Of a stretch of 64,000 nucleotides of DNA, positions 43,564 to 51,457 are shown in pieces (the stretch's first letter is position 1; every line of letters begins with the position of its first letter). Position numbers and translations under genes: made by a program. The DNA is from Photorhabdus heterorhabditis (lineage in GTDB: Bacteria; Pseudomonadota; Gammaproteobacteria; Enterobacterales; Enterobacteriaceae), in the NCBI RefSeq assembly GCF_018448905.1, contig NZ_RCWA01000009.1, forward strand, positions 62,001 through 126,000, written 5' to 3'. The notes beneath the pieces were generated by a model. The model worked only from the letters and a program-made list of their open reading frames with translations. It was not told where the DNA came from and ran no database searches.

Positions 43564-44806
43564 ACCTGAAAAAATCGCCTCTGCTGTTGGCGTACCGGCA
43601 CCAAACTTACGTGCTCTATCTGCAAGTGGTGCTATCGTCAGACTGAGTGATGGAAAAGACTATATTGACCTGATGAATGGCAAAGGTAGCATCACGTTGG
43701 GACATCATCATCCGGTAGTCACAGAAGCAATAATCTCCAGTTTAAATAATGAACAGGGGTCTTCCACCTGCTGGTCAGAGCCTTTTGAGGCTCTTGCAGA
43801 AATCATTGTTGCTGATAGTGGTATCCCAAATGGGCAAGTTGCTTTTTTCAGCTCAGGAACTGAAGCCTGCCGTGCTGTTGTCCAGTGTGCACGGAAGATA
43901 ACAGGCAAAAAAATCATCGCCAGCGCAGGTTACCACGGCTGGGGGGATTTATGGGCTTCGCCTTCCCATTTTTTGCAGCCAAATGAAAGCGGCATTATCG
44001 ATTTCTACTTCATCCCTGAATTACTGGCTGATGTGTTAGAAAACTATCATGGCGAAGTCGCAATGGTGATGATTTCTCCCGACTATGTACATCTCAAACC
44101 AGAAACATTAAAAAAAATAGCTCATCTTGCCCGTGAATATGGCGTTCTATTTTGCAGTGATGAAGTCAAAAATGGCTATCGTTCAGTGACTGGTTCTGCG
44201 TTACCACAGGTTATTGGCGAACAGGCTGATTTTTATACCTTTTCCAAAGGACTATGCAATGGGCAACGCTTATCCTGCCTCGTCGGGCCAACTGAAATGA
44301 TGCAAAAAACTAAACATATGACCTATACCGCCTATTTTGACACAGTGCCTATTGTTGCTGCTTTAGCCACATTGAAATATATGCGTGACGAACAAGGCTA
44401 CAAACGTCTGGTCACGTGTGGGTCAATGCTGGCAAACACATTACGCACACTGATTGCGCAGGCAGAGTTGCCAATAAAAGTCATGGGGGATGGGCCATTA
44501 CTGCAATTTATCTGTGCAACGCCAGAATTGGATGAGGCTTTCTATACTGCTTGCGGTAAACACGGCCTGTTACTGTATAAGTTTGATAATCAGGCTGTTT
44601 CGCTGGCAACTGAAGCCGTTTTAACGAAATTGGAGATCCACTTCAAACAGGTATTTTCAGAACTTGCTCTACACTTCTCTACGCAGCACCAAATCCATGT
44701 CTCTATCGAGCGACAAATGGAAGCTGCATTCAATATGATCGACGGTGCCAGTGATATTATGCCTGCTGCCGATGCTATCCATTGGTTACAAAGGTATGCC
44801 TTATGA
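43556..44806 (+). CDS. Class III aminotransferase (glutamate-1-semialdehyde aminomutase-like)
   Basis: 416 aa from ATG 43556 with GGGGAG upstream. Class III PLP fold: DLMNGKGSITLGHHHP, FFSSGTEACRAVVQCAR, SAGYHGWGDLW, LFCSDEVKNGYR and the PLP lysine in YTFSKGLCNGQ (near Lys231). GSA-aminomutase-like enzymes of this class install 6'-amino groups in aminoglycosides (BtrB, Neo18). Here it could aminate an aldehyde on the sugar or ribose moiety. It is translationally coupled on both sides (8-bp overlap upstream, ATGA downstream). Confidence 0.82.
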   Translation: MSKPEKIASAVGVPAPNLRALSASGAIVRLSDGKDYIDLMNGKGSITLGHHHPVVTEAIISSLNNEQGSSTCWSEPFEALAEIIVADSGIPNGQVAFFSSGTEACRAVVQCARKITGKKIIASAGYHGWGDLWASPSHFLQPNESGIIDFYFIPELLADVLENYHGEVAMVMISPDYVHLKPETLKKIAHLAREYGVLFCSDEVKNGYRSVTGSALPQVIGEQADFYTFSKGLCNGQRLSCLVGPTEMMQKTKHMTYTAYFDTVPIVAALATLKYMRDEQGYKRLVTCGSMLANTLRTLIAQAELPIKVMGDGPLLQFICATPELDEAFYTACGKHGLLLYKFDNQAVSLATEAVLTKLEIHFKQVFSELALHFSTQHQIHVSIERQMEAAFNMIDGASDIMPAADAIHWLQRYAL

Positions 44807-45576
44807 GCAGAATAAAAGACTGGTATGGTAAACGTCTGACCTTAATTGCTCCACATCCCGATGATATTGCTTATTCGATAGGTGGTTTCGTCTCACAACT
44901 GGCGGCTGTATCCACATTAGAGGTTGTGACCGTATTTACCCAAAGTCGATGGGCGCTCCCTAAATCCCTGCGTGATGCGGGTTCCGCCGTTATCAGTAAA
45001 GTACGAGTAAAAGAAGAGCAGACTTTTTGTCAAAATTTTAAGATGAAGTTATACCCTCTTGGGCTCTCAGATTCCAGCCTGTCCGGCTATGACGATGGGA
45101 GTGAGCGCCAATTGCAATTTACTCATGGACAACTTACTAATGACATACGAACTTCAATCGTATTGGAGAAGCTACAGCAGGTCTTGGCAGGGTCCAGCCC
45201 TGATGTTGTGATTGCGCCAGCCGCCATTGGTCATCATATCGACCATCAGATTGTCCATCACGCCATTTGTTCACTACATAATCATCAATGGCAACTTGCT
45301 TTTTACGAAGACCTGCCCTATGCAGCTGAATTTACACTGGATATTTTGGAAAAACAGTTGGCAGAGCGAAAATTCAGCATACTAGAAGCCATCAGTATCG
45401 ATCAAACATTAGCAGATAAATATGCAGCACTATCTAATTATGCCAGCCAAACCGATCAGGAAACGATTGATGCAATTATTGTCCATGCACAACGTCTGGC
45501 ACAAACATGTTTCCATACCGGGCAAGCAGTTTACCATGCAGAAAGATTTTGGGAGAAATCATGTCAATATCAGTAG
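44803..45576 (+). CDS. PIG-L/LmbE family N-deacetylase
   Basis: 257 aa beginning at an ATGA overlap with the aminotransferase. The zinc motif LIAPHPDDIAYSIGG matches HPDDE, but the usual Glu is Ile. The second motif GHHIDHQIVHHA supplies the distal zinc histidine. PIG-L enzymes deacetylate GlcNAc-type sugars; BtrD/NeoL do so in 2-deoxystreptamine pathways. The substrate here may be an N-acetylated aminocyclitol or glycoside. The Asp that usually acts as base is retained. Confidence 0.82.
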   Translation: MSRIKDWYGKRLTLIAPHPDDIAYSIGGFVSQLAAVSTLEVVTVFTQSRWALPKSLRDAGSAVISKVRVKEEQTFCQNFKMKLYPLGLSDSSLSGYDDGSERQLQFTHGQLTNDIRTSIVLEKLQQVLAGSSPDVVIAPAAIGHHIDHQIVHHAICSLHNHQWQLAFYEDLPYAAEFTLDILEKQLAERKFSILEAISIDQTLADKYAALSNYASQTDQETIDAIIVHAQRLAQTCFHTGQAVYHAERFWEKSCQYQ

Positions 45577-45836
45577 GTTATATTCGTCAATTAATTATCA
45601 AAATCGCCTGTGAGACAACGGGAGATGACGCAGAAGAACTCATCAAGCGAGGATGGTTAGAGATCCCTGCACGGGATGCCATTGAATTTATGGTACGTCT
45701 GGAAGCACTCCTTGACTGCACTCTGGGTTGGTCGAAATACGAACATTTGTCAATGGGAATTAATAACCTCGCAGAAATAATAAACAAGAAGCTTAATGCA
45801 CAATCATCTGATGAACCAATGCCATTATCACCTTAA
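45561..45836 (+). CDS. Acyl-carrier-protein-like protein, phosphopantetheine Ser apparently absent
   Basis: 91 aa from ATG 45561 (GGGAG upstream), overlapping the deacetylase gene by 16 bp. The pattern of helices and the stretch IEFMVRLEALLDCTLGWSKY followed by NNLAEIINKKLN fits a carrier protein (compare ELVMALEEEFD). At the position of the DSL serine the sequence reads PARDAIE, with Ala instead of Ser. If that alignment is right it cannot be phosphopantetheinylated and would act as a protein partner rather than a carrier. Butirosin uses the ACP BtrI for side-chain assembly, so a carrier-like protein in such an operon is not out of place. Confidence 0.6.
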   Translation: MSISVGYIRQLIIKIACETTGDDAEELIKRGWLEIPARDAIEFMVRLEALLDCTLGWSKYEHLSMGINNLAEIINKKLNAQSSDEPMPLSP

Positions 45837-45850
45837 TCATAGGTAAAAAA

Positions 45851-47041
45851 ATGATAAATACCGAAAAAAATGGTATTGATATACCTTTTAATAACAATAA
45901 GTTACATGAAAAAAGCAATGTTTCATCCTGTTTACTTCAAGATAATGCGCATTCTATGCATAAAATTGAGTTGCGTTTTGAAGATGTTGCTTATCCTTTC
46001 TGGATAGGGAGCCACTGCACAGAGGAAATTTCGGCGCATTTAGCTGAGATGTCGGCGTCTTCTCTGCATATCATTACTGACGATACCGTAAACCAGCTTC
46101 ATGCTGCTCCTTTCGTACAACGGCTAACTCTAAAAACAAAGGTGCCGGTTTGGGTCTGGTCAATTCCAGAAGGAGAAGCAAATAAATCACTCAATACATT
46201 GGATTATTTGGCAAATCAATTGCTTAATACGGATGTTGATCGCAAAAGTGTTATTGTCGCGATGGGAGGGGGGGTTATCGGCAATATAGCAGGGCTGCTG
46301 GCCGCGCTACTATTTCGTGGTATTCGTTTCGTGCATATTCCCACTAGCCTGATTGCAATGAGCGATTCTGTTATTTCTCTTAAACAAGCGGTGAACATGC
46401 CACAAGGCAAAAATCTGATGGGTTGTTTTCATACGCCAGAAGCGGTTTTTGCTGATACTGCTTTCTTGCTGACGTTGCCGTCCCAACACTTGCGATCTGG
46501 ATTATGCGAAATCATTAAAAATGTGCTGATATTAGAAACCGAAAATATCCCATTTTTAACTAGGACACTGAATGCAGAAGCGGATTACGACGAACAAACA
46601 CTTGCATGCATCGTTCAGGCGGGTGCTTTGACCAAACAAAAAGTCATGGTTAACGATAAGCGGGAGAGACATCATGCCCTTGTATTCGAATATGGTCACA
46701 CTGTAGGGCACGCTATCGAATTAAGCTGTAATGGAAGACTGACTCATGGTGAATCTGTGGCTCTTGGCATGATAGTCGCAGCTGAAGTTTCTCACACCCT
46801 TGGTTTATTGACATCACAAGCACGTGATATGCACTACCGCCTGATTCACCTTAACGGCGTCGATATTAAGGCACCTGTAGGAACAACCCTGGAAGCCATT
46901 ATGCAGATACTGCAATCTGATAATAAACGTGGTTATCTGCGCGCGAAGCCCAATGAAATTCCGATGATTCTGTTAAATGAATTGGGAACCCCCCTTTGGA
47001 GTGGTGAAGGGCATCCTTTAACGCTTGTGCCGACCCTGTAA
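45851..47041 (+). CDS. 2-deoxy-scyllo-inosose synthase-like sugar phosphate cyclase (BtrC-like)
   Basis: 396 aa. Member of the dehydroquinate synthase superfamily: VAMGGGVIGNIAGLLAALLF, HIPTSLIAMSDSVISLKQAVN, CEIIKNVLILE, FEYGHTVGHAIEL, LTHGESVALGMI and DNKRGYLR. The diagnostic block reads SDSVISLKQAVN with GKNLMGCF, as in DOI synthase BtrC (SDSVLSIKQAVN, GKNLVGFY), not DSSVGGKTGVN of dehydroquinate synthase or DAGIGIKQGVN of epi-valiolone synthases. It would cyclise glucose 6-phosphate to DOI with transient NAD oxidation and cobalt or zinc. An extra N-terminal segment of about 40 residues precedes the core. It is the last gene of the operon. Confidence 0.88.
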   Translation: MINTEKNGIDIPFNNNKLHEKSNVSSCLLQDNAHSMHKIELRFEDVAYPFWIGSHCTEEISAHLAEMSASSLHIITDDTVNQLHAAPFVQRLTLKTKVPVWVWSIPEGEANKSLNTLDYLANQLLNTDVDRKSVIVAMGGGVIGNIAGLLAALLFRGIRFVHIPTSLIAMSDSVISLKQAVNMPQGKNLMGCFHTPEAVFADTAFLLTLPSQHLRSGLCEIIKNVLILETENIPFLTRTLNAEADYDEQTLACIVQAGALTKQKVMVNDKRERHHALVFEYGHTVGHAIELSCNGRLTHGESVALGMIVAAEVSHTLGLLTSQARDMHYRLIHLNGVDIKAPVGTTLEAIMQILQSDNKRGYLRAKPNEIPMILLNELGTPLWSGEGHPLTLVPTL

Positions 47042-47048
47042 ATAATTC

Positions 47049-48327
47049 TGTGTATTTGCCTTTCATTAAATGTGGCCGTCCAGGCGGTCACCGAACTCAA
47101 TAATAAAACGACTCATCGCTTGTTTCCAGTTTTGGATCGGCATGCTCCATTTTTTTGAAGCTGATTCAATCGCCAAATAGATAACTTTACGCACAGAATC
47201 TTCCGTTGGAAATACCTTACGTTTTTTAATCGCATGGCGGAGCACACTGTTGAGGGATTCTATTGCATTCGTCGTATAAATGGCTTTACGGATATCTTCG
47301 GGATAGGCAAAGAACGTGTTTAGATTCTCCCAATGGGCGTACCAACTCTTGCTGATTTGTGGATATTTGTCATCCCACGCTTGAGCAAATTTATCGAGTG
47401 CTATCAATGCTGATGCTTCTGTTGCTGCTCGATAAATTGTTTTCAGTCCGGCGGTTACCGCTTTGTAATCTTTCCATGAGACATATTTTAAGCTATTACG
47501 CACCATATGGATGATGCATAACTGGATCTGAGTTTGTGGATAAACGCTATTTATCGCGTCAGGAAAACCTTTTAGACCATCAACACACGCAATGAGAATG
47601 TCCTGAACACCCCGATTTTTCAGCTCAGTAAGCACCGATAACCAAAATTTAGCCCCTTCATTTTCAGCTATCCACATACCGAGAAGTTCTTTATGACCGT
47701 CAGTATTAATCGCAAGTGCAAGAAAAACTGACGGGTTGATAACACTACCGTCGTGTCGCACTTTCACAACAATACAGTCAAGATAAACAATGGGATACAG
47801 TGACTCCAGGGGGCGATTTTGCCATTCTTGAACTTGTTCTTTTACTGCATCTGTGACTTTGGAAATCAGTGTTGGAGAGACATCCGCATCGTACATCTCT
47901 TTGAACGTTGCCACGATTTCACGCGTTGTCATGCCTTTAGCATAGAGGGCGAGAATTTGGCTATCCATCTGCGTAATACGAGTTTGATTCTTCTTGATTA
48001 ATTGAGGTTCAAAGCTGCCTTCACGATCCCGTGGCGTGGTCAATTCAAACTCGCCATCATCGGTCAGTAACGTTTTAGAGGAATAGCCATTACGAGTATT
48101 AGAGCCTGATTTAGCGGCATTTTTTTCATGCCCTAAATGCTCAGTCAGCTCTGCATTTAATGCAGTTTCGACGGTAAGTTTAGTCAGCATTCGGGTGAAC
48201 TGATTAAGGTCAGCTTCCGTTTTGATGCCTTTTGCAAATTCAGCTGCAAGTGCTTTAAGTTTTTTCTCGTCCATAATATGCCTGCTTTGTTGTTGGATGT
48301 AACATATCAAAAGCAGGCAAATACACA
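47049..48327. mobile_element. IS256-family insertion sequence
   Basis: Terminal inverted repeats TGTGTATTTGCC (47049-47060) and GGCAAATACACA (48316-48327) bound a 1279-bp element with one transposase gene. No 8-9 bp target duplication could be matched (AATAATTC on the left, ATTTAAAT on the right), so one flank may have been rearranged. It starts 7 bp after the stop codon of the DOI synthase-like gene. Confidence 0.88.
47066..48274 (-). CDS. IS256-family transposase (Mutator-type)
   Basis: 402 aa from ATG 48274 (MDEKKLKALAAEF); 18 codons of upstream frame run into the IS end and are excluded. DDE residues lie in YLDCIVVKV, CVDGLKGFPDAI and TTNAIESLN. The family signature QLCIIHMVRNSLKYVSWKD is present between the second Asp and the Glu. 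It is intact, so the element may be active. Confidence 0.93.
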   Translation of the reverse strand: MDEKKLKALAAEFAKGIKTEADLNQFTRMLTKLTVETALNAELTEHLGHEKNAAKSGSNTRNGYSSKTLLTDDGEFELTTPRDREGSFEPQLIKKNQTRITQMDSQILALYAKGMTTREIVATFKEMYDADVSPTLISKVTDAVKEQVQEWQNRPLESLYPIVYLDCIVVKVRHDGSVINPSVFLALAINTDGHKELLGMWIAENEGAKFWLSVLTELKNRGVQDILIACVDGLKGFPDAINSVYPQTQIQLCIIHMVRNSLKYVSWKDYKAVTAGLKTIYRAATEASALIALDKFAQAWDDKYPQISKSWYAHWENLNTFFAYPEDIRKAIYTTNAIESLNSVLRHAIKKRKVFPTEDSVRKVIYLAIESASKKWSMPIQNWKQAMSRFIIEFGDRLDGHI

Positions 48328-48358
48328 ATTTAAATTACAGTCTCCATTTTTCATCATC

Positions 48359-48394
48359 AACTTTGAACCCTATCGGGGGATGGGCAAAAATAGC
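48359..48394. repeat. Right copy of the 36-37 bp inverted repeat (partner at 32687-32723)
   Basis: Starts AACTTTGAACCC and ends GGGCAAAAATAGC; reverse complement of the left copy with a single base indel in the G-run. It lies 31 bp outside the IS256 element and is not part of it. Confidence 0.8.
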
Positions 48395-48415
48395 CAATAC
48401 AGGAATAGTACAGTA

Positions 48416-48453
48416 CGCTCATCCGTATTGCTTTCTCCTTCATAGGATGAGCG
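48416..48453 (-). terminator. Hairpin at the end of the siderophore operon
   Basis: CGCTCATCC (48416-48424) pairs with GGATGAGCG (48445-48453), separated by 20 nt. It lies about 70 bp after the stop of the ybtE-ybtS fusion gene on the minus strand and is the best terminator candidate for the operon. Confidence 0.5.
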
Positions 48454-48520
48454 ACTATTTTGTTACAGATTAACTACCCAGGAAAAATCAGAGCGGGTCC
48501 AGATTTTTCCCGCAGTGTTA

Positions 48521-51457
48521 TTAATCTTCTTTTTCGGAATAAGGGCGAACGTATTTCATAATACAGTCAAGTTTTTCGCAGGTTTCCTGCCATTCTCTTT
48601 CTGGTTTGGAATCTCTGACTAGCCCCGCGCCAGCCTGAAGCCAACAGCGTCCTTTATGTTGATAGAGAGAGCGTAATACCAGCGCGGCATCCAGTTTACC
48701 TGAGCTATCTAATAACATGACGCAACCGCTATAGAGCCGACGGGGTTCACCTTCATAGCGTGAAATTGCCTGTAAAGAAGGTTTCTTCGGTATCCCCGAA
48801 GCAGTGACTGCCGGGAATAGGACGATGAACGCATCCCAACGATTTTTGTCTGTTTGTAGTAATCCTTTTACTCGTGATGCCAAATGTTGTACCGAACCAC
48901 GTTCACGAATAGCCATAAATTCTGACACACAAAGCGTTTCAGTCTGACAAATCGGCGCCAATTCTTCTAATGCCAGTTTGGCAGAAACTGCGTGTTCGGA
49001 GATTTCTTTCGGGTCAGAAAGTAAATCTGCACGTAGCTGTTGATCTTGCTCTTTGTCATGGGTCAATGCTCTGGTACCTGCCAGTGGTTGGGTGCTGACC
49101 CAACCTGAACCATCCGCCTCAACCACGGTTTCTGGACTGAAACCATAAGCAGAGAAATCTTCATCACGTAAGAAGAAAGAGCGGGCAGGCGTGTTAGCCT
49201 GACGGCCCAACCAGTAGCTATGTGTCATATCAATATTGGACCCAAGCTCTACTTTGCGTGACAGGATCACTTTTTGGTAGTGACCTTCGGCAATGTCCTT
49301 AACCGCATTCGCTACGTTAGCTTGATAATGTTTTGCCGCGTCTGATGTATTGATAATTTCCATATGTTTTGTATATGGGAAAGCCGGTGTGCTTGATTGA
49401 TCAGCTTGCATGATTTTCTCGCTCAATATAGCGATCTGATCTTCTTCAAGTGTCCGTATCAGAACCTGTCCTTGAGTTATGCGTAATTCATGCTGTGGAA
49501 TAGTGATTTTAATGAGTGCTTCATCTTGTTGTTCTAATGGTAATCCATAGGTCATATGGGAAAACTCAAATAGTGTTCTTCCATAAGCACGCCAGTCTTT
49601 GATAGGGAGAGCATTAAGCGCCTGCTCAAGCTTTTGACTTAATGTATTAATATCGTATGGATGATGATTACCTTGTGAATCAATCAATTGTCCCGATGCA
49701 TTTACACTTATAGTCGCGGCACAGCCCATCCCCAATGACCATTCATCTTTTGCTTCATAGAGCGTACAAGGTTGTGAATCATTATCATCTGAGAGCAAAT
49801 GAGTGATGAGATCTAACGGATTACGGGTAATAGCGATAGTGTGTTCATGATATTGCTGCATTGGATAGCCATGTTCTGCTTGTGCCATCTGTATTAATTG
49901 GCGTTTGTCGATTTTTCCTACAGTGGTTAATGGCCAATACGCCACAAACAACCATTGATCAGGGATTTTATGGCGTTGAACGCCTTTCTGATGCAAAAAT
50001 GCCTGTATCTGTGCGGGTTCTGGTTGATTGCCACTCTTGAGCAGGCAGGTGCAAATGCGTTCACCCAATAGTTCATCTGGAACAGCAATGACAACCGCGT
50101 CATTAATGTCAGGATGTTGCAGCAACAATGTTTCAACTTCTTGCGTCGAAATTTTCTCCCCACTGCGGTTAATCTGCTCTTTAATTCGACCTTCAACGAT
50201 CAGGTTGCCATTTGAAGTCATACGAACCAGATCGCCGGTACGGTAGAATCCATCAGTGGTAAAAGCGACGGCATTATGCTGTTCTGCACGATAATATCCG
50301 GTAATGGTGTAGGGGCCTCGTGTAATAAGTTCACCTACCTCACCGGGTGCAACAGGTTGCAAATTGGCATCAACGATTTTGATCTCATCTTCTTCTGACA
50401 GCGGGCGCCCCTGGGTATTAATGATGACCTCGTGGGGATCGTCCAATCGGGTGTAACAGAGTAATCCTTCTGCTGTACCAAATACCTGTTGCAAAGGACC
50501 AAGGCGTGTCATGACCTGTTCAGCCAGTTCCGGTGTGAGCCTGCCACCACCGACTTGTAAGCAACGCAGGGATGAAAGGTCGCTTTGTTCCCAGTCGCGG
50601 GCCTGTTCCCAGAGGCGTGCAAGAGCGGGAACTAATGCTAAATGTGTCACCTTGTGCCGTTCGATCAATGGCATGGCTTCATCACAGCTGGCGGTATCAC
50701 TCAAGAGTACACATCCCCCTTGGGAAAGGGTACCCAGAATACCGGGGCTGCCTAAGGTGAAATTATGGGCAACAGGCAATACGGCTAAATAAACACTGTC
50801 CGTATTTATCGCACATAGACGGGCAGAGAGGACAAAATCATAGGTATAGGCGTCGTGCGTACGCGGAATTAATTTCGGTGTACCGGTTGTTCCGCCTGAA
50901 AGTAACAAGACAGCAATATCACTATAGGTTGGTCCAGGAACATTGAGCGGTTCATCATCAATGGATGCTAATGCGGTAAACTCCTCCGCTTCTCCATCAA
51001 CGATAATGTGTTTCAGATCGGGACAAGATGCCGCCACTTCCCGCGCCATTTCCCGATAATCAAAACCATGAATACAATCAGGGATAATGTAAGCCACCGG
51101 GCGCGCAATCTGGCAAAGCGCATGAATATCATGTGCCCGTTGTGTAGGCATTAATAACACTGGATGAGCACCCAGTCTGAACAAAGCAAAACAGGTGATG
51201 ACAAAGGAGATGCGGTTAGGCAGTTGTACTATGACGTTATCACCACGACGTATTCCACGGTGAAATAATCCACTGGCCAATCTTTCTGCGGATTGGTGCA
51301 ATTCGCGGTAAGTTAGCTGTTGTTCTTGATAGATCAGCGCTGTTTTATTACCCCAGATACTAGACCAACCGGCAAGTTGTTGGTCCAGCGTTTTGCCATT
51401 CCAAAGATAGTCTGGCGTCATAGTCAGTGTTTTCCCTAGGATAGAAAAAGGTGCCAT
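48521..51457 (-). CDS. ybtE-ybtS: Fused salicyl-AMP ligase and salicylate synthase (YbtE-YbtS)
   Basis: 978 aa from ATG 51457, which overlaps the thioesterase stop by one base (TAATG) with GGAG upstream. Residues about 1-535 form an aryl-AMP ligase like YbtE/DhbE: LTYRELHQSAERLA, LLSGGTTGTPKLIPRTH near 187 and FYRTGDLVR. Residues about 560-978 form a chorismate-binding salicylate synthase like YbtS/Irp9/MbtI: VILSRKVELG, FSPETVVEADG, PAVTASGIPKKPSLQ, RLYSGCVMLLD. In Yersinia these are separate genes; ybtE sits after ybtT as here, but ybtS lies elsewhere in the locus. The fusion would make salicylate from chorismate and activate it for loading on the aryl carrier protein in one polypeptide. 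No stop or frameshift interrupts the junction. Confidence 0.92.
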   Translation of the reverse strand: MAPFSILGKTLTMTPDYLWNGKTLDQQLAGWSSIWGNKTALIYQEQQLTYRELHQSAERLASGLFHRGIRRGDNVIVQLPNRISFVITCFALFRLGAHPVLLMPTQRAHDIHALCQIARPVAYIIPDCIHGFDYREMAREVAASCPDLKHIIVDGEAEEFTALASIDDEPLNVPGPTYSDIAVLLLSGGTTGTPKLIPRTHDAYTYDFVLSARLCAINTDSVYLAVLPVAHNFTLGSPGILGTLSQGGCVLLSDTASCDEAMPLIERHKVTHLALVPALARLWEQARDWEQSDLSSLRCLQVGGGRLTPELAEQVMTRLGPLQQVFGTAEGLLCYTRLDDPHEVIINTQGRPLSEEDEIKIVDANLQPVAPGEVGELITRGPYTITGYYRAEQHNAVAFTTDGFYRTGDLVRMTSNGNLIVEGRIKEQINRSGEKISTQEVETLLLQHPDINDAVVIAVPDELLGERICTCLLKSGNQPEPAQIQAFLHQKGVQRHKIPDQWLFVAYWPLTTVGKIDKRQLIQMAQAEHGYPMQQYHEHTIAITRNPLDLITHLLSDDNDSQPCTLYEAKDEWSLGMGCAATISVNASGQLIDSQGNHHPYDINTLSQKLEQALNALPIKDWRAYGRTLFEFSHMTYGLPLEQQDEALIKITIPQHELRITQGQVLIRTLEEDQIAILSEKIMQADQSSTPAFPYTKHMEIINTSDAAKHYQANVANAVKDIAEGHYQKVILSRKVELGSNIDMTHSYWLGRQANTPARSFFLRDEDFSAYGFSPETVVEADGSGWVSTQPLAGTRALTHDKEQDQQLRADLLSDPKEISEHAVSAKLALEELAPICQTETLCVSEFMAIRERGSVQHLASRVKGLLQTDKNRWDAFIVLFPAVTASGIPKKPSLQAISRYEGEPRRLYSGCVMLLDSSGKLDAALVLRSLYQHKGRCWLQAGAGLVRDSKPEREWQETCEKLDCIMKYVRPYSEKED

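Noticed and set aside
45851-47041. Reading the cyclase as housekeeping 3-dehydroquinate synthase
   Set aside because: The diagnostic DSSVGGKTGVN block of AroB is replaced by SDSVISLKQAVN as in DOI synthase, and a DOI-type aminotransferase lies in the same operon.
47041-48336. Target-site duplication around the IS256 element
   Set aside because: The eight bases on each side (AATAATTC and ATTTAAAT) do not match, so no duplication can be claimed.
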